64,000 bases of DNA from Lineolata rhizophorae (lineage: Eukaryota > Ascomycota > Dothideomycetes > Lineolatales > Lineolataceae): positions 1-64,000 of the forward strand of contig MU001678.1 of assembly GCA_010093515.1 (NCBI GenBank), given 5' to 3'. A program made the position numbers and the translations under genes. The notes under the pieces were generated by a model. The model was not told where the DNA came from and made no database searches. It saw only the letters and a program-made list of their open reading frames with translations. Each line of letters starts with the position of its first letter. Position 1 is the stretch's first letter. Below are positions 41,038 to 53,899 of the stretch, piece after piece.

Positions 41038-44000
41038 ATGGCCTTCCGCATGCAGGCGCAGCAGTCGCGTCCCGGCGACATCCTTCAGGTTGTCCGTACG
41101 TGAGCCCTAAGCATCCCGTCTGCTTTTCCGGACTGCCGTGTCGGGCAGTGGAGACTATCGACTGCAAGTCCACAGCCCGGTTTGGGGGGTGTCGACGACC
41201 CATGCGTCTCGCTCAGCTCGGCTCCGCATCCGCCGCCGTTAATTGCTGACCATGCTTCTCTCCTGCAGACGACTTTGTAGCGCGGAGCCCTGACGAGTTG
41301 AGCTTATCGAGGGGTGACAAGATCGAACTGATAGAGCGCGATGATGAATTTGGAGATGGCTGGTTTTTGGGCAAGCACCTTCAAAACGGCAATACCGGCC
41401 TCTTTCCCGAGGGTTCGTCCGACGCGTAGCTTTTTTTGTCGAAAATTCGTCAATCAATTGAAACTGATGGAGTGCATTACAGTATACACTCGGCTGCTTC
41501 CAACGTCGGCCTTGGGATCGCTGCCCTCCAAAGAAAAGCCTCAGACGTCGATATCCGATGACACAACCACGGAACAGGCTACCGCAGACGAGAACGTGAC
41601 TAAAGAAGACATGAACCAAGTGAAAACCGTGGAACCATCTCCGGCCGAGCTCGAGGCCACTTTACCTGCGCCCGCACCTCCTGCGTCATCCGATCGACCC
41701 GCAACGCCGCCGGAAGAGACGGAGCTAGACAGTTCTGCCCTCGCTACGAACCAGCAGTCCCCAGTCGGGAGAAAGACTCCTCAAACAGCCTCCGGAGGTC
41801 AGCCAAGAATGTCTCTGTCTTCAACTGCTCCTCGCAATATCAGCGTTGCCTTCAGCGATGCTGGAGGAAGCCCAGTGATGAACGAGACATTGAGCGTCAT
41901 CAATGAGCATATCACCGACATGAACACGCCCCGGCACAGCTTCATAGCGAACGAGAAACGGGCCGCTGCTGCCAACAATGATTCCGCGAGCGAGTACAGC
42001 AGTCACCTTGACCATCGGCTTTCGTATATAAATGGTCATGAGACAGATGAGGAAGAACGCGGCACACATACCGAACTTGAAGTGATGACATGGTCTCCTC
42101 TGCGGGTTGCTGAGTATCTGGAGGATGTAGGCGTCGATAGGCGGCATTGTGACGTCTTCCGGGATCAAGAAATATCGGGCGACGTGTTGCTTGGTATGGA
42201 CCAATCGCAACTTTTCATGAAGGAGTTCGATTTGGGCCCAGTAGGGCCCCGCCTACGTATTTGGCAAAAGATCAAGGCGTTACAATCTGAGGTGAAGTCT
42301 ACGGGAACACCGACGAGGAGCGTTTCCGATTACTCTGCAGCCGACGACGCATCAAACGATGCTGTGCGCAACCGAGCTACTTCGGTGGGCACAGTCCTCC
42401 CGAGAATTCCCAGCCTTATGGAACCGCCAAATTCTAAGACGGGCAGTAGGCTGCCGCCGCCGCGGACTTCTACGCAACCTCAACCATCAATTCCAGAATC
42501 TGCTTCGGCTTCATCGCCGTCTGCTCCTACGCATTCACCAGGCCTTAGCACAAACTCCCGACCGTCTGCGGCCTCTGTGCGTAGTCTTAACCACAACAGG
42601 CGACATTCGTCTGCTGACTTTGGATCTAACTCCAAACTGGATTCTATTCCTGACAACGCACAGCAAGCCACGCCACCTCCGAGTGTAACCTCGCACCAGA
42701 AAAAGCCTTCGTTCGACAGGAACTGGACTATGACTGCTATGCAGCAAACTCCGCCTACACCGGCGAGGCCGCCCACATCTCACGGCCACACTATGAGTTC
42801 TGATGGGACTAAATTCGATTCGCCATCACGGGACTTAAGTAGTTTGACTGCATTCAACACGCAGGATTTGGACCGCGGATACTTTTCAGGCGGCGAAATC
42901 GAAAACCGCAATCGGAGGAACGTTTTGCGAAAGAAGGATAGCCCGGCGCATTCCCGCGACTCTAGTTACACGTCTAACAGCAGAGCTAGAGCTGCGAATG
43001 CGTTCCATCGGCATTCTAGGATCGAGAGCAACGATTCCAACCGCGACTCGGTGGCTCCCATTGTTTCTCCTGCAGCGAAGATTTATTATAGCACCGGAAA
43101 GATGAGAGGATACCGGTCGGGCAGCGGAACGGATTTCACCAAGTCCATGGTCACGAAAGAGACGACGCCAACTGTCACGAAGCTCGACTACGGGGATTCG
43201 CCTAGCATCGATGCCATTGCGACATCGCCGAATCCTGCCGGTAGTGAGACGTCGTCTATTGGCCGCGCATCGCCTTCGCCGGCGCTACAAACTACGCAAC
43301 GGCCTCGTGCTAAAGGCTTGCGAGCAATTTCGGATGCAGTGACTGGAGGTGAAAAGTCCCTTGCAACGTCTCCGCATGAGCTACTGCCATCTCCGATAAA
43401 GGAATCTCCTGTACAGTCACCCGTGCGGACGGGGTCGAGTACGCCTTCTGGAACATCGAAGAGTTTCGAACTGGAAAATGCAGATCTTCCGAAGACCAGC
43501 ACTGGCAGCTCGGGCGGCCTTACTCCGACCTCGGGCCAAGGACAAGCGGCAGCTTCGCGTCGGAAAAACAAGAAGACTACCAGTGCGTATACACGGGGTT
43601 TGCAAAAGAGAACACCTCAGGAGCAGATGATTGGTTGCGACTATAGTGGTTGGATGAAGAAGAAATCTTCAAACTTGATGACAACATGGAAGACGCGCTT
43701 GTTCGTCTTGAGGGGTAGGCGGCTCTCATACTACTATTCGGAGGACGATACGGAGGAGAAGGGCCTGATCGACATTTCGTCGCACCGCGTCCTGCCCGCC
43801 GACAACGAGTTCCTGACCAGCATGCACGCGACCATCACGGGCGTGACAACTTCGCCTACCTCCCCACAGAATACCAGTACTCCCACCTCGGCTTCGGCTG
43901 ATTCCGGCGCCCCCGCTGTGACGGCCAAGGAGACCAAGGCTTCTCCCGGCGTGTTCATCTTCAAGCTGGTGCCGCCGCGCAGCGGCCTGTCCAAAGCCGT

Positions 44001-44487
44001 CAACTTCACCAAGCCGACGGTGCACTACTTCGCCGTGGACAACGTGCAGCAAGGGCGGCTCTGGATGGCGGCCCTCATGAAGGCCACCATCGAGCGCGAC
44101 TCGAGCATGAAGGTGTCGAGCACGTACCAGCAGAAGACCATCTCGCTCGAGAAGGCCAAGGCGATGCGGCAGCGCCCGCCCGCCTTCATGGGCGACGAGG
44201 AGCTCGCGGCCGGCGGGGTGCTGGTCACGAAGGCGGCGGCGGCCGCCGCGGCGAGTAGCGCCGAGGGGCTGGCCATCTCGGGGCTCAACGGACTGCCGGC
44301 TGTGGAGGAGAAGAAGGCGGATGCCGGGGAAGGGGATGCGGGAGGTGGGAAGACGTCGGGCGAGGTCGATGCTAAGGAGACGGCTGGTGGTGGCGAGGAT
44401 ATGAGCGATGTTTTGACGGCGCCGCAGACGGCGGCGGCGGCGGATCTGGCGCTGAGCGGGGCGGCTGAGAAGGAGCTCGCGGCGTAG
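41038..44487 (+). CDS. Boi1/Boi2-type SH3-SAM-PH polarity protein
   Basis: Cortical adaptor at growth sites; yeast Boi1/2 and fission yeast Pob1 bind Cdc42 and Bem1 and promote exocyst-dependent secretion. Three exons: 41038-41095, 41269-41412 and 41483-44487; introns 173 and 70 nt; 1068 aa. SH3 at about residues 16-72 (HDFVARSPDELSLSRGDKIEL, then GDGWFLGK and GLFPEVYT, which exists only after both introns are removed). SAM at about 268-335 (WSPLRVAEYLEDVGV, ISGDVLLGM). PH at about 784-941 (YSGWMKKKSSNLMTTWKTRLFVLRG to LWMAALMKATI). A Ser/Thr/Pro-rich linker of 450 residues with many SP/TP sites separates SAM and PH. Intron 2 uses a GTTCGT donor. The tail is Ala/Glu-rich. Alone on its strand, divergent from the MIZ gene. 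Domain order makes the assignment secure; orthology to one yeast paralogue is not implied. Confidence 0.93.
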
Positions 44488-47400
44488 GAGGGCTGAGCAT
44501 TGCTGCTGGTGTTTCTTGTCCCTTTTGTTGATTTTCTTTCTTGGTTCTTTTTTTTTTGTTTAATTTTTGTTTTCTTTTGTTTAGGCATAGTGTAAACCGT
44601 AATGATGGTCTCTTGCTGCATCTAGGGTCGTGTCCAGAAGGCGTGGATGCGAAGAAGGCCGTTCCAAAGCTTTACCATTTTTTTGGTTTTTTTTTTTTTG
44701 GGCCGGGGGGGAGGGGGGCAGCCAACCGGGAGTGGAGGCTACTATTCACACTCTCTTAATGATCCGTTCTGGTTTGATACATTCTTGAAATTTTTTTTTT
44801 AATCAGTCTCTGCCCCTCCTTTATTTAATGCTGTTGCGCCTGTTGTGTTGGCTTCGTTGTATTGGACATGATCATGATGGTCGGCTTTTGTTTGGTGTTG
44901 TGTTGGTTGTCGAGGTTTGCGGATTGGATACTTGATGGCCAGGTTTTGTTAGTTTGTCGGCTGGCCGGTCAGCGAATCACTTGCTGGGTCAGACGTCGCT
45001 GGGCTGAGATGTGGATAGCGAGGTCGGGTTTGTTGAGATGAGCCCTCTTTTGCCATTAATCCAAATGGATGATGAGATGTCTACGGGCATCCTCCATCCG
45101 TCCAACTACCACTTCACTCTCCTTCTTGTTGTTTAGTCTTACGCTTATTACCTGTATTGATAATTACCTAGCTTCTCGTTCGCGCTGTGGCGTTTGCTGT
45201 TGTTGCATTTGGTTGCTTGCTGTTTTTGCTTTCTTCGGGGACTCGGACGTGCACTAGCACTCGCATAGCTAGCTACGCCAGACGGACGCTTTGATCTCTT
45301 ATGTTGGAAGGGACAGTGGCGGAGGTCGATGGTAAGGTGGCTGCCTGAATCGATGTGGTTAGGAGTGGGAATGAAGATGTACACGGTGATGCATAACTAG
45401 CTACATAATATCGACTTTCGTCATTATTTGGCTATTTGGTGCTACCTCTTGGATTCGGGGCACGTAAAGGAAATGTCTCGGTCTTGGCGGGATACTCTGC
45501 ACTGACAGATTGCCAAGCTATATCTTGTATCTTGCAGGTGTTTGCGTACAGCACTAATCTGTCGTTTAGAGTTGTACCCCAGCCCAGCGGGGGATCCTAC
45601 AACAAAGTCAAGCCAATTCTTTTGCCCCAATATCGTCGGTACTCCATACCTCAGACTCACAACCTGGTATTCCTGAGCAACGTTTTCACAGCGTCTTACG
45701 ACCGCCCACAACTGTCTATGCGACGATTCATGACCGCTCTCCAGCCTGGCCATCGCAGCACATAGCAAATACTCACGTGTAATAGTCGACCAACTTTCCA
45801 AATAGCACAAGGCACCAAAATAGCACCATGACACGCCAAGCGTGAGACAGGGCCGACGGGGCGGGAATGTCCGGTATCGACAAGCGAACCGGGACGGTAC
45901 GGGCCACGGCCGCCATCACCGCAACGGATTCTCAAATCCGGCCGCCGGCTCCATAACCTCTTGAATCCACCGAGTCGTCGTCTACTGGCGGCGGGGCTCG
46001 CCCGCCATCCGCGTCAGGTAGGTTGTGCTCGCCCGGTGCTCGCACAGCCCTAGACGCAAAAGGCCCGCGGTGCTACGCACATACGACCGCTGTGTGCTGC
46101 TGCAAACTCCCTGTATTCCCATGTTTACTTTCCCACTGTAAGACGGGGGCTGCGGAGGATGAGCCAAGCGTTTATCCGGTCTCGAACCGTGGTGCCTACA
46201 TACTCCGTACATACTGTGCTCTGTGCGCGGTGCGCAGATCCGCGTTCCGGGGTGGGGGGGAGGGGCCGGACTTGAGGGGCGGACCCCCTGTCACGGGTTT
46301 CGCTTGCGATTGGTCGAACGCCCCGCGAGCCAAATTGCGGGCGGGGCGTCCGGGCGGCGTTCGTACGCAAAATGCGAGGTACGAAAAGGGCTTTTGTCTA
46401 CCGGCACATACGGGAGAGCCGTCGTGCGTGGAGAAGGGGTTTGCATCTCGGGTACGTATGTACATATGTACTAACGAGGACGCGGACTCGGTACTGGTCC
46501 GCCGCCCGGCGGACGGAACGGTCGGACTGCCGAGATCCGAGCCCCGCTAGTGACGCTTCGAGCAGGTTGCCGCGCCCGCGGTCAATTTGCGGAAGGGTCT
46601 ACTGCTACGTACGTAAAGGAGTCAAATTTTGGGGGGTGGCTCCGGGGGCGGACCTCCTGGCTCCCGTAAAACCGTGGGGTGGAGCGGAGGCGCGAACGTG
46701 CAAGAAAAAGAAGAAATGTTCGAAGTCATCAGCGTTTGATTTCTGCCCGCTCGCTCGTTGCGCGTGCGCGTCAAGAAGTCGATCCGCACGGTGGGGTACG
46801 TACCATGTACCGGTGCCAGGTACGTACCGTAGGTACTCAAGGGGCGAATTGCCAGGGGGTTTGGGCGGGGAGCACGTGTGTTCCAACGTACCCTGAAGCC
46901 GCTCGCATTGGGAGGTCTGCGTTATGCCGAAAGGCTCGGAAAGCACAGGCTATTATAAGGGTAAGGGGGGGTTGAGAATTTAAACGGGGCACCCACGCTC
47001 GGAGACGGTGGCCCTTGCGACTGACGATGGATGATCTGCGGCTGGTGGAGCAGTGGGCTATGTATGTACATACATACATACTGAGCATGAAGCGTGACGC
47101 CAGCCAGGCTTACTACGTAGGATGCGCACTCAATGTGTCCACCATAGCGGGCGCGAGCATTCGAATACTGTAGTTGGGGGCCGACTGGCCGCCAGGTCGT
47201 CGAGGCGCAACTCGTTGCTCCGTATACTGCGATGATTAATCTCGAGGGAACGCGTTGGGCTCTCGCATAGCCACTAGAACTCGCGCGAGCGCGCACCGGC
47301 GAGCCGTATGCACATCGGCGTCGTGGCACGGTGACAGGCACGGACGAACGAACTCGGACCATGGCGGTTTCGAGCGCGCGAGGGCGTGGCGACGATTCAA

Positions 47401-48885
47401 ATTGCCCATGAGAACCTCAGGAACAAAGCTCGTCTTTATAAGCACTTTTCTGGGTCCGACATCAAGCGGGAACGTAGCAGAACCTTCTGGGACTGAGACT
47501 GCTCTCTTCGTCCGGGGCGTCTAAAAATTGCCTTGGGGAAGGCCGGCGGGGATAGGTCCGGGGGCGAACGGTAGGGGCCACCCGGCGGGTATGACACGAG
47601 GCTCAGCAATGAGGGGCGATGAGCCAGCCTGGGGGCCAAGAAGTCTCCTGGTGCCCCCGTATGTAGTTAGCTAGCACATGAGAATGGTGAAAGGCGCGAG
47701 ATGCGAGCAAGAGCACGATAAATGGTCACCGGGCTTGTGGCACACCTGTTATTGTGTGGCTGCCCGAGTGCTAGTGCTCGGCCTCCGGCGGCGCTGAGTC
47801 GCGGAAGGGACGGGGACGCTACTATTGGGAAAAGAAAAAAAATTTGTATAAGAAAAAACCGCGCTCTCGGCGGACGCGGGATGGGCTTTGCAACTGGACC
47901 GCCAGCAGCACGGCAGGTCCTTGGCCTGGTCGTGAACTGCAAACAGGAAAGCGGTGACTCTGCACCGTATGTAGGTAGGGTAGTAGCCCGGACTGCCCGG
48001 ACGGCCGGTATGTATGTAGCAGTAGCAAGCATGGAGAGCGCTGGCGGCCATGTCATCATCCCGATCCACATCTCGGATGCTACGGCTACCATCTGAGGCC
48101 GTGGAGCGCCGTCCGCGACTTTTTATCTTTGGCAACGTAAGCCCGGGGAGGGTGCTCGGTCATCAGGCTTCCAAGCCCGAGCCTATCACGCCGCCACCCT
48201 TGCTGGTGAGAGCGAGCTGCCAGATCGCTCGCGGAGCAGCCTCATATCCGGACGCCGTTGCGCCGCTCCCATCAATTCCCCAAAGAAGCGCTGCCCACCT
48301 GCGTGGGCCCTTCGTTCTCGAGACTCTCCTGCCGGCGAGCGCGCGCGAGTCTCTGTCAGCCCGTCGCGCAGCGCCCCCCGGGTGCCCGGAGCCCGCGCTC
48401 TCGCACGCCCGCGTCTGTTAACCCCGGCCCGCCGCGCCCGCTCCGCGATACGCACTGTAGGGCCGGCTGCGCCGCGCCCGGGGCCCTGGCCGTTCCCGCC
48501 CTGGCCGAAAGCATCGCCGCCGACCTCCGCGCCCAGCTCTCCCTTTTCACACCCGCCATCCCTCCTCCGCCCTCCGATCGCGCCGCCGCCAAATCTTTCT
48601 CGACACCAAGCCCTCCCAACCCCGACCCACCGCCCTTTTTCTTTTCTTTCGACGTCGCGTTGCAATCGCACGTCGCTGCCGAATCTTTTTCTCCCGTTTT
48701 GCGCTCGACGCCCGTCCGGTTTTCACGCTGCCGCCGCCTCCTATTCGGCCCTGGCCCGGCTCCGCTGTCGCAGCCGCCCTTGAGGGCTTGGATCCCTCCT
48801 TGCGGACCCTGACTGCAGGGCGCCGCCGCCGCCGCCGCCGCCAGACGCCGTCCTGCCCGCCTCCTCTCACCTCACCCGCCCCACG
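44488..48885. other. Intergenic 4.4 kb with T-runs and GTAC-rich words
   Basis: Left part (44,490-45,400): 3' flank of the BOI-type gene, T-rich, with runs at 44548-44556, 44688-44699 and 44790-44799. Middle (45,900-48,100): many GTAC/TACGTA/ATGTACAT words (for example 46451-46471, 46605-46615, 46795-46838, 47059-47082) and one exact TACTCCGTA at 46201-46209. Open frames up to 175 codons here overlap each other on both strands without known domains. Right part (48,250-48,885): long pyrimidine-rich leader of the flippase gene. Confidence 0.45.
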
Positions 48886-51800
48886 ATGGCAGGCCGGTCC
48901 AACGCGCAGGCCAGCGAGGTGTCGAATCCGATAAAGCGGATACGATGGGCGACGCACCGCGCTGCCGGCACCAAGGGCGATCGGAAGCGGCAGTCCGTCA
49001 TGGACCGTTTCCACCGGCGGAAGCCGTCGGCGGAGAAGGCGCCGCCGCTGCCGAAGCCCCTCGACGGCGACGCCGGAGACGAGTCGCCGGTCGACGGACG
49101 AGATCCGAACGAGGAAGGGAACGGAGGAGAGCCGCTGGAGCCCCAGCTGTCGAACGAGAGCAGCGAACAGGGGGATGGGCGGACGATCTACTTCAACATG
49201 CCGCTGCCGGAAGAGGCGAGGGACGAAACGGGCCGGCCGATTGCGCACTACGTGCGGAACAAGATTCGGACGTCCAAGTACACGCCGCTCAGCTTCGTAC
49301 CCAAAAACCTGTGGTTTCAGTTCCATAACGTCGCCAACGTTTATTTCTTAATCATTGTAATTCTGGGTGTAAGTACTCGTCTCGGTCCTCGCTGATATCG
49401 GCGACTATGCTGACGATTCGTTTCCCGCCTAGATCTTTGCAATTTTCGGCGTCGAGGACCCCGCTCTCAACGCCGTTCCTTTGATCTTCATCCTCACTGT
49501 AACGGCGATTAAGGATGGCATTGAGGACTGGAGGAGAACAATTCTCGATAACGAGCTGAACAACGCCCCCATTCATCGCCTGGTCGACTTCAACAATGTT
49601 AACACGAGCGAGGATAAGGTTTCGTTGTGGCGGCAGTTCAAGAAGGCCTGCACTCGGGCAGTGGTTTGGGTCTGGAGGAATTGGATTAAAAGGAACGCTA
49701 ATAAGGAGAAGACGGCGCAAGCCTACCGGGAGAGGGCAACTGGCCAAAGACCGTCGCTCGACACGCGACGAACGTCTTATCAATCTCGTCGCACGTCGTA
49801 TCATTCGACGTACAGCCACGCCGAGGAAGGGATCCAGATGACGCCTGTTCCGTCGCCACTTCCCGGACAAACTCGTAGCGGCGAGCAGCAGCACGAACAC
49901 GAGAATGCCGAGGGCCATGCCGCTTCCGACAACCCCGGCTTCGAAGCAATCCAACCTGGCAAGTTTTCAAATATTGAGGAGGCCCAAGCGGCTTTGGAGG
50001 GAACGCAAATGATGGGCCCAAAGCAATATGGCAGTGTCATGAATCCCTTTAAACAAGTTCCCGATAGGGCGCGGTTCAAGTCCGACTTCTGGAAAAACGT
50101 CCAAGTGGGAGACTTCGTTCGGTTGTACAACGAGGAAGAAGTGCCGGCCGACATGGTGGTCCTTTCTACATCGGAGCAGGACGGCCAGTGTTATGTGGAG
50201 ACCAAGAACTTGGACGGCGAAACGAATCTGAAGGTTCGACAGGCGGTTCATTGCGGCCGGAAGATCAAGCACGCACGTCATTGCGAGCGGGCCGAGTTTG
50301 TCATCGAGAGTGAACCGCCTCATCCAAACCTCTACGCCTACAGTGGTGTAGTTCGATATACGAAATGGGACCCATCCGACCCTCAGGACCCCGGAGAGCC
50401 GGATGCTGAGCCCATCGGGGTAAGCAACCTTCTGCTGAGAGGTAGCAGCGTCCGAAATACCGAGTGGGTATTGGGTGTTGTTGTCTTTACCGGCGAGGAG
50501 ACAAAGATCATGTTGAATTCGGGAATTACTCCCAGCAAGCGCGCCAAAATCTCCAAGGATCTCAACTGGAATGTCATTTACAACTTCATGATCCTGTTCT
50601 GCATGTGTGTGATTGCTGCCGTTGTCCAAGGCACAGCTTGGGCAAAGTCCGATTCGTCGCAGAAGCTTTTCGAATTCGGATCTTATGGCAACGATCATGC
50701 TTATCTGGACGGCATCATCACATTCTGGGCCGCTGTCATCCTCTTCCAGAACTTGGTCCCTGTCTCGCTGTACATCACCCTGGAAATTATCCGCACTGCG
50801 CAAGCGCTGTTCATCTATAGCGACGTGGACATGTACTACGAAAAGATCGACTACCCGTGCACGCCAAAGTCCTGGAACATTTCGGATGACCTGGGCCAGA
50901 TCGAGTACATTTTCTCTGACAAGACAGGCACACTCACCCAGAACGTCATGGAGTTCAAGAAGTGCACGATCAACGGTGTCCCATACGGTGAGGCTTATAC
51001 CGAAGCCCAGGCTGGGATGCAGCGGCGCCAGGGAATCAACGTCGAGGAGGAGGGTGCGCGTGCTCGCGAGCAGATTGCGCGTGATCGCGTCCGCATGCTG
51101 GAGTTGGTGCGGAAAATGCATGACAATCCCTATCTTAGGGATGACGAACTCACATTCGTCGCGCCTGATTACATCTCGGATCTCGGTGGAGAAGCTGGGG
51201 AGGAACAGAGAAGGGCCAACGAGCGGTTCATGCTTGCCTTGGCTCTTTGCCATTCCGTTATCACTGAAAAGATTCCCGGTGACCCGCCCAAGATCGAATT
51301 CAAGGCCCAGTCCCCCGACGAAGCGGCTCTGGTGGCCACCGCGAAAGACTGTGGCTTCACGGTACTCGGTCGGGAGGATGACGAATTGGTCCTCAACGTT
51401 ATGGGCGAAGAGAGGCGCTACGGCGTCCTCAATACGCTGGAATTCAACTCGGCCCGCAAACGCATGAGCTCCATCGTGAGGATGCCCGACGGCAAAATCG
51501 TTATGTTCTGCAAGGGTGCCGATAGCGTCATCTACTCAAGGCTTAGAGCAGGCGAGCAGCCTGAACTCCGGGCTTCCACGGCGGAACATTTGGAAATGTT
51601 CGCACGTGAAGGGTTGAGGACGCTTTGCATTGCCCAACGCGAGCTGGACGAGACGGAATATCAGCTGTGGAATAAAGAGCACGACATTGCCGCCTCCGCT
51701 GTGGAGAAGCGTGAAGAGAAGCTTGACAAAGTTGCTGAGGTCATCGAGCGTGACCTTACTCTTCTTGGCGGCACGGCGATTGAGGACAGGCTGCAGGACG

Positions 51801-53632
51801 GCGTTCCGGACTCCATCCAGCTCCTCGGCCGTGCCGGTATCAAGTTGTGGGTTCTCACTGGCGACAAAGTGGAAACTGCGATCAACATTGGCTTTTCGTG
51901 CAATCTGCTCGACAACGACATGGATCTCTTGGTTCTCAAGGTGGAAGACGATAGTCTGGCGACGGCTGAAGCTGAACTCGACAAGTTCTTGAGTGTGTTC
52001 AACATGACAGGCTCTGATGAGGAGCTAAGGGCCGCCCAGGACAATCACGAGCCGCCCGACCCGACGCATGCTATTGTCGTCGACGGAGAGACCCTCAAAC
52101 TTGTGCTTCACGACGACTTGAAGCAGAAGTTCCTCCTGCTCTGCAAGCAATGCCGTTCCGTCCTGTGCTGCCGTGTTAGCCCGAGTCAGAAGGCGGGGGT
52201 GGTCAGAATGGTTAAGCGCGGTCTTGATTGCCTAACCCTAGCCGTTGGTGACGGAGCGAACGACGTCGCCATGATTCAAGAGGCCCACGTCGGAATTGGT
52301 ATCGCTGGTGTCGAGGGCAGAGCAGCCGTCATGTCTTCAGATTTCGCCATCGGACAGTTCAGGTACCTCACGCGGTTAGTTCTTGTCCATGGCCGTTGGT
52401 CATACAGAAGACTGGCAGAGACCATTGCGAACTTCTTCTACAAGAACCTGGTTTGGACTTTCGCCCTCTTCTGGTACCAGATCTACGACAACTTCGACTG
52501 CACGTACAACTTCGACTACTCGTACATCATCCTGTACAACCTGGCTTTCACGTCTTTGCCTGTAATCCTGATGGGTGTTTTGGATCAGGACGTGGACGAC
52601 AAGGTCTCGTTGGCGGTTCCCCAGTTGTACCGTCGGGGTATCGAGCGGAAGGAGTGGACTCGGCACAAGTTTTGGTAAGTTTGATCACATGCTCTGGGCT
52701 TCCCATTGGCTGACGAGATCAGGGGATACATGTTTGATGGATTCTACCAATCTGCCATCACATATTTCATGAGTTACATGCTCTTCGCGCCCGCAACCTT
52801 CAATACCGAGAGTGGCCATGTTATAAATGACGGCAAACGAATGGGTGTATACATTGCGAGTACGGACGTTGTTGTAGTCAACATCTACATGCTCATGAAT
52901 ACCTACCGGTGGGATTGGCTCATGCTCCTGATCGTCGCGATTAGTATTCTCCTCATTTGGTTCTGGACCGGAGTTTATACCGCCGGCACGCTTGGTTTCA
53001 CCTTCCACAGCGCCGCTCCTGAAGTTTACGCCCAGCCGTCTTTCTGGGGTGTTCTGTTCCTCACTGTGGTCATCTGCCTGGCGCCTAGATTCGCTGGAAA
53101 GTCGTTCCAGAAGATCTTCATGCCTAGAGACATTGACATCGTTCGGGAGCAAGTCAGACAAGGAAAGTTTGACTATCTGAGGGACGAAAGTTCGATAGCT
53201 CCGCCTGCTCCCGATAAATTAGCTTCGCTCTCCTCTTCTGAGCTGTCCAAACCAATGAAGGAGAACGGCAACACGGCAGCCATGCCAGACGATGAGAGGC
53301 CGATCTACCCTCCTTCAGTCGCGCCGACTGCTACCACCGGGACGCATAACCCGCGTAGTCAGAACGGCAGCGACGGAACCGACTACACCGGACACCCAAG
53401 ACCCTCTGACTTGGAGCGACCAAATCGGTTCTCGATGGATCGCCCTCGGCCGTCGTACGACCGGGTAAGGATGTCTATGGACCGCGTCAGGCCTAGCTTC
53501 GAGGCCACCCGCGAATTCACGTCGGCCGCGATGCTGCGACGCATAGAGTCGAGTCAATCGGCGACTCGGCGAGAGCAGCAGGCCCAACCTACCAGACGAA
53601 GGTTCACGTTGAGTCGAAAAGACCGATCATGA
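48886..53632 (+). CDS. P4-ATPase phospholipid flippase (Dnf1/2 type)
   Basis: Transports phospholipids from the outer to the inner leaflet of plasma-membrane/endosomal bilayers, with a Cdc50-type partner; important for vesicle traffic and polarity. Three exons: 48886-49368, 49433-52674 and 52723-53632; introns 64 and 48 nt; 1544 aa. Landmarks: N-terminal YVRNKIRTSKYTPLSF and FHNVANVYFL (TM1-2), actuator motif DGET at 422-425, DKTGT phosphorylation site at D657, KGADSVI nucleotide-binding segment, and hinge GDGANDVAMI from G1100. The second splice joins HKFW to GYMFDGFYQS in TM7-8. The extended N-terminus (about 150 residues) and 170-residue basic, Ser-rich tail fit Dnf1/2 rather than Drs2 or Neo1. 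The tail contains repeated DRxRxS elements. Two short introns are well supported. The plus-strand gene has a long pyrimidine-rich upstream leader. Confidence 0.95.
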
Positions 53633-53847
53633 TGACGTTTCGCCGTCTGCAACTTTATGTGGTTTGATTTAACCCTGTCTCTACTTTTTTTTTTTTGGTG
53701 TGCTATTGAGCAGCTTGTACCTAAAACTTTGTTAAGCGATCAATGGCTTGTGTGTAAATAACGCCCAGGAGACGCCCTTGTTTATGGCTTCTTCCACCCA
53801 CCAACCAGCACCCCAGTTTCCGGCCTGGGCTTCGTTCGACATATTTT

Positions 53848-53899
<52 letters not shown>

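Noticed and set aside
46023-46896. Overlapping frames of 113-175 codons on both strands
   Set aside because: They overlap one another on both strands without motifs and lie in the GTAC-word cluster; not supported as genes.
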